Assembly (NCBI GenBank): GCA_035447605.1
Contig: DAOTHJ010000016.1
Location: 1 to 52,620, forward strand
Length of the DNA: 52,620 bases
Direction: 5' to 3'
Source of the DNA: UMGS1668 sp035447605
Lineage (GTDB): Bacteria; Bacillota; Clostridia; Oscillospirales; Ruminococcaceae
A model generated the notes under the pieces. It ran no database searches, was not told where the DNA came from, and worked only from the letters and a program-made list of their open reading frames with translations. A program made the position numbers and the translations under genes. Positions 25,302 through 34,911 of the stretch are shown piece by piece (position 1 is the first letter of the stretch; every line of letters begins with the position of its first letter).

Positions 25302-25333
25302 AAAAACGCCGCCCGGAAGGACGGCGTTTTTTT
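25302..25333 (+). terminator. Terminator after proBA
   Basis: AAAAACGCCG / CGGCGTTTTT with a 10-base loop and a longer T run, about 150 bases after the proA stop. The rest of 25150-25433 shows nothing else I can name and becomes very AT-rich toward the next promoter. Confidence 0.85.
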
Positions 25334-25433
25334 ATATTCCGAATGATTTCTACAAAATTTTTGATTTTTTTCTTTTTCTCAACGAAATCCTTCTTTCTTT
25401 TATTTTTTTCATGCTTCCGAAGTTTCTATACTA

Positions 25434-25461
25434 TTGACTTTTCTTTAAAAAAGTTTAAAAT
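25434..25461 (+). promoter_or_regulatory. Promoter of the orphan response regulator
   Basis: TTGACT (25434-25439), 16-base spacer, TAAAAT (25456-25461), in a strongly AT-rich block. Confidence 0.65.
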
Positions 25462-25518
25462 ATACAAATGAAGTTTCTAAACTGGATACCAGTCTAAAAA
25501 AGAAAGGAAATGGGAACC

Positions 25519-26199
25519 ATGTACCGCGTCATGATTGTAGAGGACGACCCCATGGTTGCGGAGATCGACCGGAATTATGTGGAGCACAATGCCAAGCTGA
25601 CCGTCGCCAGCGTGTTTTCCGGCGGCGTGGAGGCGCTGGACTATCTCCGGACGCATTCCGTCGACCTGATTCTGCTGGATTATAATATGCCGTCGATGAC
25701 CGGCGCCGAATTTCTTTCGGAACTGCGCAGGTCCGGCGGTCTGCAGGATATCATCATGGTCACTGCGGTCAAGGATGCACGTATGGTTGCCATGTTGTTT
25801 TCTTTCGGCTTGGTGGACTATCTGATCAAGCCCTTCGACTACGCCCGGTTTCAGGACGCCCTGACGAAATACCTCGCCAGAAAAGAGGCCCTGGATTCTT
25901 ACGAGACACTGACGCAGGCGGCCATCGATTCCTTCTTTGTCGCCGGCATTCAGGAGGCGACCTCCCAGTATATAGACAAAGGCATCCAGCCCGCGACGCT
26001 GGAGATGATCTGCGCCTTCCTGCGGAAACAGAAGGGCGCGACGCTTTCCATCGAGGATATTTCCAAAGAAATTCCCCTTTCACGGGTCACGCTCCGCCGT
26101 TATATGAACTATCTCGTCAACGGCAACAGCGTCGAGGCCGGCATGGACTACGGCACGGGCGGGCGTCCCTGCACCATGTATACATATGTCGGAAAATAG
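25519..26199 (+). CDS. CitB/DcuR-family response regulator (no kinase adjacent)
   Basis: A 226-residue two-component regulator. The receiver domain (1-120) shows the acidic pair at E8-D9-D10, phospho-acceptor D54 (ILLDYNMPSMTG) and K104 in LIKPF. The C-terminal half resembles the DpiA/DcuR class: a linker helix (YETLTQAAIDSFF) and a winged-helix-like segment (LSIEDISKEIPLSRVTLRRYMNYL) ending GRPCTMYTYVGK. This class usually partners with DcuS/CitA-type sensor kinases for organic acids, but no kinase lies next to it here. The ATG at 25519 has the better spacing from AAAGGAA than the ATG at 25510. Confidence 0.9.
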   Translation: MYRVMIVEDDPMVAEIDRNYVEHNAKLTVASVFSGGVEALDYLRTHSVDLILLDYNMPSMTGAEFLSELRRSGGLQDIIMVTAVKDARMVAMLFSFGLVDYLIKPFDYARFQDALTKYLARKEALDSYETLTQAAIDSFFVAGIQEATSQYIDKGIQPATLEMICAFLRKQKGATLSIEDISKEIPLSRVTLRRYMNYLVNGNSVEAGMDYGTGGRPCTMYTYVGK

Positions 26200-26495
26200 G
26201 GAAAAACAGGGATTTCTGAAGCAATTCCTGCAGCAAAAAACGTCGTTTTCCGCCGGCTTGTCCGCCATTGTTTGTGAATATTCCTCTCTTTCCGTTTGGT
26301 AACTTAAAATAACCCGGCGGTCTTCTTTTGAACTTAATGAAAACACCGGGGACCCCCTATATTCAGATATAATTAGATGGATACTGTTATTCGGCATTTT
26401 TTCGAAGCTGAAAAATGCTGTTTTCCGCTGCTTTTTAACAAAAACAGCGGGGCTGAAGAATCCGAAATCCAACTACGGAGGTGTCAGTTTTCCCT
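26200..26495. other. Leader region before the hydrogenase operon
   Basis: 296 bases. A TATAAT lies at 26369-26374 with no good -35 element; a GC block (ccggggacccc) sits where -35 would be, which could mean activator control. A TTGTGAATATTCC half-site near 26272 faintly resembles a redox-sensor (Rex) half operator but has no second half. No gene seen. Confidence 0.35.
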
Positions 26496-26996
26496 ATGGC
26501 AAACGATTATTCTTACTGCTGCACCAAAGCCAGCGACCCGCTGGTCCTCGCTAAGATCGCAGCCATCGCTGCGCCTTACAGAGGCCGCGAAGACATGCTG
26601 ATCGAGGTGCTGCGCGAGGCTCAGCCGATCGCCGGAAACGCCGTTCCGGAAGAGGTTGCCGCCGTTGTCTCTGAAGCGATGGATATTCCGCGCCCCAAGA
26701 TTTACGGTGTTGCTACCTTCTATGCAATGTTCTCTAAAGAAGAGCGCGGCGAACACATCATCCGGATGTGCCACAGCGCCCCCTGCCATGTCAGAGGTGC
26801 GAAAGTGCTGCTTGATGCTTTTGAAAAAGAGCTCGGCATTCCGTGCGGCCACACCACCCTTGACGGCAGATTCACCCTGGAAACCTGCGAGTGCCTCGGC
26901 GTCTGCGACCGTGCCCCTGCCGTCATGATCGACGACGAGGTCTATGGCCCGCTGACTCCCGCGGATGTCAAAGGCGTCCTCGCCAAATATCGCTGA
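26496..26996 (+). CDS. hydC: [FeFe] hydrogenase NuoE-like subunit
   Basis: A 166-residue thioredoxin-fold [2Fe-2S] protein of the NuoE/HydC family. The four cluster ligands are seen as CHSAPC (residues about 92-97) and CLGVC (about 134-138), after the family-typical PRPKIYGVATFYAMFS. In trimeric bifurcating hydrogenases this subunit passes electrons between the flavin subunit and the others. The ATG at 26496 gives MANDYSYCC; a strong GGAGG lies 14 bases upstream, slightly far, and a GTG at 26481 is too close to it. It is first in the hydC-hydB-hydA operon, 14 bases before hydB. Confidence 0.93.
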   Translation: MANDYSYCCTKASDPLVLAKIAAIAAPYRGREDMLIEVLREAQPIAGNAVPEEVAAVVSEAMDIPRPKIYGVATFYAMFSKEERGEHIIRMCHSAPCHVRGAKVLLDAFEKELGIPCGHTTLDGRFTLETCECLGVCDRAPAVMIDDEVYGPLTPADVKGVLAKYR

Positions 26997-27010
26997 GGAG
27001 GGTGAAAAAG

Positions 27011-28254
<1,244 letters not shown>

Positions 28255-28255
<1 letters not shown>

Positions 28256-29982
28256 TGGCGAAAGTAACTATCGACGGAATCGTCGTTGAAGTTGAAAACG
28301 GTACTACCGTTCTGAAAGCCGCCGAAAAAGCCGGCGTTAAAATCCCGCGCCTCTGCTATCATCCCGATCAGGACGTCAAAGGCAACTGCCGCATCTGCGT
28401 GGTGGAGATCGAAGGCCAGCGCCTTCTGCAGCCCGCCTGCGCCTATCCGGTCAGCGACGGCATGGTCGTACATACCAATACCGCGCGTGCCCGCAAGGCC
28501 CGCTACAACATTCTTGAGCTGATCCTCGCCCACCATCCGGCCGACTGCCTGCACTGCATCCGCAACCACAACTGCGAGCTGCAGCAGATCGTTGAGGATA
28601 TGAGCTTCACCCGCGAGATCCGCTATCCGTATCACGAGCGCGGAACCGGCCTGGATTATTCCAGCCCTTCCATCACCCGCGATCCCGCCAAGTGCATTGT
28701 CTGCGACCGCTGCTCCTGGGCCTGCACACATTTCCAGAGCTGCAACGTCCTGACGAAGACCAACCGCGGATTTGAGACTTACCTCACCACCGAATATGAC
28801 AGACCGATGGCCGAGACTGCCTGCACCACCTGCGGCCAATGCATTCAGGCCTGTCCGGTCGCCGCTCTGACCATCCACGACGACACCACCGACGCCTGGA
28901 AAGCAATCAATGACAAGAACCTCACCGTGGTCGCTCAGGTCGCTCCGGCCGTTCGTGTCAATATCGCCGAGGCGCTCGGCGAGGATCCGGGCACGATTTC
29001 CACCGGCCGTCTGGTCACCGCCATGAAGATGATGGGCATCGACTATGTGTTCGATACCGACTTCACCGCCGACCTCACCATTATGGAAGAGGGCACGGAG
29101 TTCCTGCATCGTCTGACAAATGGCGGATGCCTGCCGCTGATCACCTCCTGCTCGCCCGGCTGGGTCAAGTTCTGCGAGACCTGGTACCCCGATCAGCTGG
29201 CGCACCTCTCCACCGCCAAATCGCCTCAAGGCATGTTCGGCGCGGTCATCAAAGAGTACTTCGCGAAGAAAATCGGCAAACGTCCGCAGGAAGTTTTCTC
29301 CCTCTCCGTCATGCCGTGCACCGCAAAGAAGTACGAGGCCAAGCGCCCCGAGCTCGGACGCGACGGCTATCAGGATGTCGACTGCGTGGTTACCGTTCAG
29401 GAACTCGCCCAGATGATCCGCTCCGCCAATATCGACTTCAGCAAGCTGCCCGATACGATGTTTGACGCTCCGTTCGGCCTTGGCTCCGGCGCCGGCGTCA
29501 TCTTCGGTGCTTCCGGCGGCGTTATGGAGGCGGCCCTCCGCACCGTTCACGAAATCGTCACCGGCAAAGTGCTTGAGGATATCGACTTCAAGCAGGTTCG
29601 TGGTCTCCGCGACACCAGAGAAGCCACCATCACGATCGGCGATCTCGACGTCAAGGTCTGCATCACCTCCGGCCTTGCAAATGCCAGAATGATCATGGAT
29701 CTCGTCAGAGCCGGCAAAGCCGACTACCAGTTCATTGAGATCATGGCCTGCCCCGGCGGCTGCATCGGCGGCGGCGGCAACCCGTACCGCGATTGGACAA
29801 AGGTTGAGAAACGGAACGCTGCCACCTACATCATCGATGCCGAGCAGTGCCCGATCCGCCAGAGCCACAAGAACCCGGCGATTCAGGAATTCTACAAGGA
29901 TCTCGGCGTCAAGCCCGGCGAAGAGATTGCTCACAAGCTCTTCCACACCAACTACGCCGACCGCGGCAATTTGCCGAAGTAA
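28255..29982 (+). CDS. hydA: [FeFe] hydrogenase catalytic subunit
   Basis: A 575-residue catalytic subunit. In order: N-terminal [2Fe-2S] domain (CYHPDQDVKGNCRIC...C, about 34-66), His/Cys [4Fe-4S] site HPADCLHCIRNHNC (about 96-110), two ferredoxin clusters (CIVCDRCSWACTHFQSC and CTTCGQCIQACPVAA, about 146-205), then the H-cluster domain with TSCSPGW, MPCTAKKYEA and IMACPGGCIGGGGNP. The first H-cluster motif has Ser where TSCCPGW is the commonest form. With hydC and hydB this is the trimeric type that couples H2 to NAD(H) and ferredoxin. Maturases (hydE, F, G) are not in the window. Confidence 0.97.
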
Positions 29983-29992
29983 TGTTTTCAAT

Positions 29993-30025
29993 AAAAAACG
30001 CCTTCCATTCGGGAGGCGTTTTTTT
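29993..30025 (+). terminator. Terminator after the hydrogenase operon
   Basis: AAAAAACGCC(T)TCC and GGGAGGCGTTTTTTT pair across a short ATTC loop, 11 bases after the hydA stop. Confidence 0.9.
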
Positions 30026-30179
30026 GTATGAGAAACCATAAGGGGAACGCCGCGCCTTTTTGGATGCCGTAAAGTGGGGATACGAACGCGCGGGCGGCAA
30101 ATCGGGGTGAGAGCGGCAGTACAAGGGGTTACGGGTATTTTCGTCCATCCGGAAGTTTCTCCGCCGCATGAAGAACGCA

Positions 30180-30431
30180 GCTATGCAGAAAGTACAGGCA
30201 AAAAATCGGGCTGGAATATACATCCATAAAACGGATAGAGCCGAATTCGTTCTATAAAAACGACGCCGCGCGAAGAATACGGCCGGAAAATGGGACTGGA
30301 AAACCGCCATGCAGAAAGGGTAGCCGAAGAATGCCGCTGAAAAATTCGACTATGCAGAAGATACAGCCGAAGAATAGGGCTGGAACATACAGCCATAAAA
30401 CGGAATTCGTTCCATAAAAAATGACGCCGCA
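30180..30431. repeat. Degenerate repeat block of unknown nature
   Basis: Two imperfect copies of an ~85-bp unit lie at 30181-30268 and 30350-30430: both start ctatgcagaa, continue with (g)ggctggaa.ata and ccataaaacgg, and end aattcgtt.cataaaaa.gacgccgc. Between them are two shorter, more decayed copies (about 30271-30307 and 30308-30349) sharing catgcagaa, gccgaagaat and ctggaaa-like parts. The block is non-coding as far as I can see; the frames through it, on either strand, match no family. It lies between the hydrogenase terminator and the convergent ABC operon. Confidence 0.7.
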
Positions 30432-30463
30432 GGAGTTTTCCCGCGGCGCCGCTGTTTTTATCG

Positions 30464-31108
30464 TTATTTTCCGGAAAGAAGCGCTTTCAGTTCCTCCGGG
30501 CCGGAAAAGCCGGAGGCCGGCCGATCGGAAACCACGTTCAGCGGCGGCCCCGATACGATCACGACGCGGTCGGCAAGCGCAAGCGCCTCCTCCGGGTTGT
30601 GCGTAATCATTAAGACCGATTTTCCGCGCAGTTCCCCGGCCATAAAGGCCAGTACGTCGCCGGCGGTTTTGATGTCGAGGCCCTGCAGCGGCTCATCCAA
30701 ATAGAAAACGTCGCCGCCGTGGGCAAAGCATCGGGCAATCGCAAGCCTGCGTTTCATTCCGCCGGAAAGTTCCTCCGGCAGCTTTTCCTCCTCGCCGGCA
30801 AGCCCAACCTTCGCAAGATATTCCTTCGCACGCTCCGGCGGAATGCCGAGGGCGGTCAGGTTTTCCAGCGCGCTGCTCCACGGCAGCAGGCGGTCATCCT
30901 GAAACAGAAAGGACGGCTTCCCGGAAAAGGATTCCACGGTGCCGGAATCCGGCTTCTGCAAACCGGAGGCGAGGCGCAGAACCGTCGTCTTGCCGCTGCC
31001 GGAGGTCCCCAGAATGGCGGTGCGTGTCTTTTCCGCCAGAGAGAACTGAAACCGGTCCAGAATGACGCGGTCATCAAAAGAGAGACTCACGTCTCGGAAT
31101 TCAGGCAT
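30464..31108 (-). CDS. ABC transporter ATPase, nitrate/sulfonate/taurine type
   Basis: A 214-residue compact ATPase: Walker A GTSGSGKTT (about 34-42), Q-loop LFQDDRLLPW (about 68-77) typical of the SsuB/TauB/ThiZ group, signature LSGGMKRR (about 114-121), Walker B VFYLDEPLQGLD and H-loop ITHNPEEA. It overlaps the permease gene by 8 bases and closes a regulator-binding protein-permease-ATPase operon. The substrate is not evident from the ATPase. Confidence 0.9.
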   Translation of the reverse strand: MPEFRDVSLSFDDRVILDRFQFSLAEKTRTAILGTSGSGKTTVLRLASGLQKPDSGTVESFSGKPSFLFQDDRLLPWSSALENLTALGIPPERAKEYLAKVGLAGEEEKLPEELSGGMKRRLAIARCFAHGGDVFYLDEPLQGLDIKTAGDVLAFMAGELRGKSVLMITHNPEEALALADRVVIVSGPPLNVVSDRPASGFSGPEELKALLSGK

Positions 31109-31844
31109 CCCGGCGCCTCCCTTCCCATGTGGCGAGGCGGAAAAACAGCTTCTCGAGCAGGATGCTCAGCAGGATGACCGAAAAGGTCCAGGCAAACAGA
31201 TTTTCCGTTTCAAGATAAATTTTGGCGTCATGAAGCGCGCCGCCGATCGAATTTCTGTCGGAGCAGATGACCTCCGCCGCGATCCCGGCCTTCCACGCCA
31301 TGCCCATGCCGGAGTTGAAGGCCGCCAGAAAATACGGCTTAACTGAGGGCAAATAGATCTTTGTCAGCAGGTTCTTGCGCGGCATCCGGAAGGCGCGCGC
31401 CATCTCAAGCAGCGCCGGGTCGGTGCTGCGGATACCCTGCTCCACATTGGCCCAGACCAGCGGATAAACGATCAGAAACGCCGTAAAGACGGGAATGAAG
31501 CTCACCCGGAACCATACCAGCGCCAAGATGATGAACGAGGCGATCGGCGTCGCCTTGATCGCCGACATGACCGGCGAGAGCAGATTTTGCAGCGGAGCGA
31601 AACGCGCGGTTCCGGCCGCGGTCAGCACCCCGAGAAGCACCCCGAGAAGCAGCCCCTCCAGAACCCTGAGCACGGAATTCATGACCGAAAGCCAGAATTC
31701 CCATGTTCCCGCGAGGGTGAGCAGCGCTTTGAGCACGGAAAGCGGAGGAGGAAGCAGAACGGCTTTTCCGACCAGCATCGCGGCTCCCTGCCAGCAAAGT
31801 AGCCAGAACGCCGTGACCAAAAGGCCGCGCAGCAGTTTTTTCAT
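31101..31844 (-). CDS. ABC transporter permease, nitrate/sulfonate/taurine type
   Basis: A 247-residue binding-protein-dependent permease with about six membrane segments. The EAA-like coupling loop reads EMARAFRMPRKNLLTKIYLPSVKPYF (about 160-185), followed by AAFNSGMGMAWKAGIAAEVI, both characteristic of the SsuC/TauC/ThiX group. The ATG at 31844 lies ten bases after AAGGAGG; the frame upstream to 31871 begins before that site. It follows the binding-protein gene by 46 bases. Confidence 0.92.
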   Translation of the reverse strand: MKKLLRGLLVTAFWLLCWQGAAMLVGKAVLLPPPLSVLKALLTLAGTWEFWLSVMNSVLRVLEGLLLGVLLGVLTAAGTARFAPLQNLLSPVMSAIKATPIASFIILALVWFRVSFIPVFTAFLIVYPLVWANVEQGIRSTDPALLEMARAFRMPRKNLLTKIYLPSVKPYFLAAFNSGMGMAWKAGIAAEVICSDRNSIGGALHDAKIYLETENLFAWTFSVILLSILLEKLFFRLATWEGRRRDA

Positions 31845-31890
31845 CCTGTGTCCCCCTCCTTCCGTGCTCATAAGGAAGTGTCAATTCTCT

Positions 31891-32928
31891 TTATGCCTGA
31901 TAGTAGAAATCTTCGCCCGGAAGCGCACCGCCGACCGTGGCAGGATTGTAGTCGTAGAGGACCTGATAGAAGCTCTCGAGCGGAGCCTTCATCGCCTCGC
32001 CCGTAACCCATACGATGTTGCAGCGCGGCAGAGCGGACTGTGCGATGGCGGCCGTTGCGATCTCATATTTTTCGATCAGCGCGGCGGCGTCGGCCGTATT
32101 TTCCTGCGTATAGGCGATGCTTTCGCCGTACTCCTCAAGGAAGGCGGCGACGGCTTCCGGATTTTCATCGGCAAATTCCTTGCGGACCGCGATGCCGCCC
32201 ATGGTGAGCTCGCCGTTTCCGAGCGTTTCCCACTCGGCGGTCAGGTCAAGGGCGACGCGGAAGGAATCGGACTGAGCGGTCACGCTGGTGACGAAAGGCT
32301 CCGGCAGCATGACGACGTCATATTCCCCGGCAAGGGCAAGCGTCGCGGCTTCGCTGTGCTCGGTGGCCCAGAAGACCTCGACATCCTCGCCGACGGTGAG
32401 ACCGTTCTGCGCAAGGATATAATCCAGAACATACTCCGCGGTGGAACCCTGGCCGGAGGCGAGAATGGTCTTGCCGGCCAAATCCGCGACGGACTGAATA
32501 GTATCACCGTTTTCAAGGATATAAAGCACGCCGAGCGTGTTGACGCCGAGGATCTCAATTTCGCCGTTTGCTTTGTTATACAGCGTCGAGATCACGTTGG
32601 TCGGCAGGGCGGCAATATCCATCTCTCCGGAAAGGAGCTGAGAGGTCAGCACATCCGGAGCGCCGACAAGCGTGAAGTTATAATCGTTGACGGTGGCGCC
32701 GAGGGAATCCTGCTCCATCAGCCAGGCGGCGCCCATGCCGGTCGGGCCTTTCAGCATGCCGATATTGATCGTTGTCCCCTCATAGACGGGCTCCTGCGAA
32801 GTCTCCGGCTCGGAAACCACCGGCTCGGAGGATTCCGGTACCGATTCCTCGGGCTTCTCCGTGCCGGAGCAGGCGGAGAACGCTGCGATCATCAGCAGGC
32901 TCATCAGGACAGCAAGAATTTTTTTCAT
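31891..32928 (-). CDS. NitT/TauT-type substrate-binding lipoprotein
   Basis: A 345-residue lipoprotein: signal MKKILAVLMSLLMIAAFSAC with lipobox Cys about 20, a Ser/Glu/Pro linker to about 50, then INIGMLKGPTGMGAAWLMEQDSLG and the internal PDVLTSQLLSGEMDIAALPTNVISTLYN, typical of NMT1/SsuA-like binding proteins. A later YDVVMLPEPFVTSVTAQ matches the family's second lobe. The ATG at 32928 was chosen because GAGGTG lies upstream at normal spacing. The gene starts 21 bases after the Crp/Fnr-like regulator. Ligand unknown; a pyrimidine, sulfonate or similar small anion is possible. Confidence 0.92.
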   Translation of the reverse strand: MKKILAVLMSLLMIAAFSACSGTEKPEESVPESSEPVVSEPETSQEPVYEGTTINIGMLKGPTGMGAAWLMEQDSLGATVNDYNFTLVGAPDVLTSQLLSGEMDIAALPTNVISTLYNKANGEIEILGVNTLGVLYILENGDTIQSVADLAGKTILASGQGSTAEYVLDYILAQNGLTVGEDVEVFWATEHSEAATLALAGEYDVVMLPEPFVTSVTAQSDSFRVALDLTAEWETLGNGELTMGGIAVRKEFADENPEAVAAFLEEYGESIAYTQENTADAAALIEKYEIATAAIAQSALPRCNIVWVTGEAMKAPLESFYQVLYDYNPATVGGALPGEDFYYQA

Positions 32929-32949
32929 CAAAATCACCTCATAGATTTT

Positions 32950-33618
32950 TCATTCTATAGAAAGCCTTTCGGCATTCCTAACAAGAATCGTCCGCCCGTC
33001 GCGGCGGAGGATGTCCTCCTCCTCCAGCGCGTCGAACGCGCGGTAGAGCGAGGCCCTGCCGACGCCGAGCGTCTGCGCAAGCTCCGACATGCTGCCGGGG
33101 AGCCGGACTCTCTCTCCGCCGGCATAGATGCCGGAAAGATAGCTCAATAGCTTATCCCGGCAGTCCGCTTCCACAAAGGTCGCGAGCCTGCGGTTCAAAA
33201 AATGGATCTTCCGGGAGAGCAGCGTGACGTAGGCGCGGGCAAAATCCGGAGACTCGGCAAAGGCGCGCTCCACCAGCTCCTTGGAAAAGAAGATCATTTT
33301 GCACACGCCGGAGGCGACAATCTCGGTCGGGCAGGCGGCCGCTTCGTAAAACAGCGTCGACATCCCGAACGTCTTGCCTTGCTCCAACACGCTCAGGATC
33401 ACTCTGCGGCCGCCCGGGCAGACTTTATATACCGTCGCCCTGCCCTTTAGCAGCACACCGAGACTGCGGCAGAATTCCGAGCAGCCGAGAATTGTCTCCC
33501 CGCTGCCGGCGCTGACCGTCCAACTGCCGTCTCCGTCAAGCCAGCGGTCGAGTGCCTCCTTCGGCACTTCCACGAAGAGCTCTGAGGTCCGTAAAATCTC
33601 GCGGTCGCGCTTCAGCAT
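32950..33618 (-). CDS. Crp/Fnr-family transcription regulator
   Basis: A 222-residue regulator: N-terminal cyclic-nucleotide-binding-like beta barrel (about 15-130, GRATVYKVCPGGRRVILSVLEQGKTFGMSTLF), a dimerisation helix, and a C-terminal helix-turn-helix (about 172-215, GSMSELAQTLGVGRASLYRAFDALEEEDIL). It lacks the N-terminal Cys set of oxygen-sensing Fnr. Several Cys lie in the barrel (near residues 46-50, 67, 96 and 105), which could bind a metal or heme, but this is only a possibility. It heads an ABC transport operon, and a near-palindrome in its own promoter region suggests self-control. Confidence 0.9.
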   Translation of the reverse strand: MLKRDREILRTSELFVEVPKEALDRWLDGDGSWTVSAGSGETILGCSEFCRSLGVLLKGRATVYKVCPGGRRVILSVLEQGKTFGMSTLFYEAAACPTEIVASGVCKMIFFSKELVERAFAESPDFARAYVTLLSRKIHFLNRRLATFVEADCRDKLLSYLSGIYAGGERVRLPGSMSELAQTLGVGRASLYRAFDALEEEDILRRDGRTILVRNAERLSIE

Positions 33619-33633
33619 GGAATCCCCTCTTTC

Positions 33634-33649
33634 TGTCTCAAATGATACA
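33634..33649 (-). promoter_or_regulatory. Putative Crp/Fnr operator upstream of the regulator operon
   Basis: On the minus strand TGTATC ATTT GAGACA is a near-palindrome (5 of 6 half-site bases match). A 12-base part (TCAAAWGATACA on the plus strand) recurs at 33674-33685, 36 bases away, giving two similarly oriented sites just upstream of the gene. Confidence 0.5.
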
Positions 33650-33810
33650 ATATTTTGCGTTTTATTTCCACTTTCAAAAGATACATAAGAATGATTCTTA
33701 GTTAATCAAGCATTTTTTACCGATAAAAATGACTTTGTTTTTGAAAACCGGGCTTTTCGCCGGGCGCTGCGAAGGGTATAATAAAAGAAATCGACGGAGG
33801 GGGAATTTTG

Positions 33811-34647
33811 ATGTTCCGGATTGGGAGCCATATTTCGTCGGCGGGAGGATACCTCGCCATGGGGGAGCGTGCCGCCGCGCTCGGCGCCAACACGTTTGCA
33901 TTTTTTACGCGGAATCCGCGGGGCGGCGCCTCGAAGCCGATCGACCCGGACGACGTGCGGGCATTCCAGGATTTCTGCCGGGAGCACGGCATCGACCGGA
34001 TCGTCGCCCATGCGCCCTACACGCTGAACCCCTGCGCAGATAAAGAAAACGTGCGGGAATTTGCGCGAATGATCCTTGCGGACGATCTGCAAAGGATGGA
34101 GGCGACGCCCGGCCAGCTCTACAATTTTCATCCGGGCAGCCACGTCGGTCAGGGCATTAAGATTGGTATCGAAAAGATCGCGGAGTTACTCAACGAGACG
34201 CTGCTCCCGGAGATGACAACCACCGTGCTGCTGGAGACGATGTCCGGAAAAGGCAGCGAAGTCGGCGGGCGGTTCGAGGAGCTCAGGGAGATCCTCGACC
34301 GGGTGAATCTCGGCGAAAAGATGGGCGTGTGTCTCGACACCTGCCACGTCTGGGACGCGGGTTACGACCTCGAGAACGATCTTGGTGGCGTGCTCACGGA
34401 ATTTGACCGGGTGGTCGGGCTGTCAAGGCTCCGGGCCATACACCTCAACAACAGCCTGAATGCCCGCGGTTCCAGAAAGGACCGCCATGCACGGATCACG
34501 GAGGGCACGCTCAGTCTTGAGGCCATCGGGCGGATCGTCCGGCATCCGGCGCTGGAAGGGCTGCCGTTCATCCTCGAGACGCCGAACGATGAGGCCGGCT
34601 ATGCCGCCGAGATCGCGCTGCTTAAAAACTTGCATGACAATTCCTGA
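33811..34647 (+). CDS. nfo: Endonuclease IV (apurinic/apyrimidinic endonuclease)
   Basis: A 278-residue TIM-barrel DNA repair enzyme that cuts at abasic sites. Family motifs: FRIGSHISSAGGY at the start, NFHPGSHVGQG (about 110-120), LETMSGKGSEVGGRFEEL (about 147-164), CLDTCHVWDAGYD and the C-terminal GSRKDRHARITEGTL. The metal-binding His, Glu and Asp positions are in place. HLNNS replaces the commoner HLNDS. The ATG at 33811 follows GGAGGGGGAATTTTG; a TTG just before it (33808) is possible but unlikely. Single gene ended by a terminator. Confidence 0.94.
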   Translation: MFRIGSHISSAGGYLAMGERAAALGANTFAFFTRNPRGGASKPIDPDDVRAFQDFCREHGIDRIVAHAPYTLNPCADKENVREFARMILADDLQRMEATPGQLYNFHPGSHVGQGIKIGIEKIAELLNETLLPEMTTTVLLETMSGKGSEVGGRFEELREILDRVNLGEKMGVCLDTCHVWDAGYDLENDLGGVLTEFDRVVGLSRLRAIHLNNSLNARGSRKDRHARITEGTLSLEAIGRIVRHPALEGLPFILETPNDEAGYAAEIALLKNLHDNS

Positions 34648-34654
34648 AAAATCC

Positions 34655-34686
34655 CGCCGTCCGATGATGTTCGGACGGCGTTTTTT
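34655..34686 (+). terminator. Terminator after nfo
   Basis: CGCCGTCCGA / TCGGACGGCG, perfect 10-bp stem, 6-base loop, then TTTTTT. Confidence 0.95.
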
Positions 34687-34833
34687 ATGCCTTTAGTATT
34701 TTCCGTTTTCCCCGCGGTATCAAAAGCGCGCCAGGTCGTCAAAAAAACGCATCCTGCGGTGACGGCGAAGAATGACATCCCGTTTTTAAGAATCTGCCGG
34801 AAATTGTATCACGGACACCAGCCGCCGGTACAC

Positions 34834-34873
34834 AAAAAAGCGTCCCTCTCCTTTGCAGGAGAGGGACGCTTTT
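34834..34873 (-). terminator. Terminator of the type IV pilus operon
   Basis: AAAAGCGTCCCTCTCCT pairs with AGGAGAGGGACGCTTTT across a 4-base loop; on the minus strand it ends in six T residues, about 40 bases after the giant pilin stop. Confidence 0.93.
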
Positions 34874-34911
34874 GATTTTTTATGCGCTTTTGACCGGAAG
34901 CCGGGCGGAAA

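Noticed and set aside
26260..26290. Rex-like operator before hydC
   Set aside because: Only one half-site (TTGTGAA) is present; the second half does not match.
31495..33150. Plus-strand open frame of about 551 codons
   Set aside because: Antisense to the permease, binding protein and regulator genes; no ribosome site or recognisable domain.
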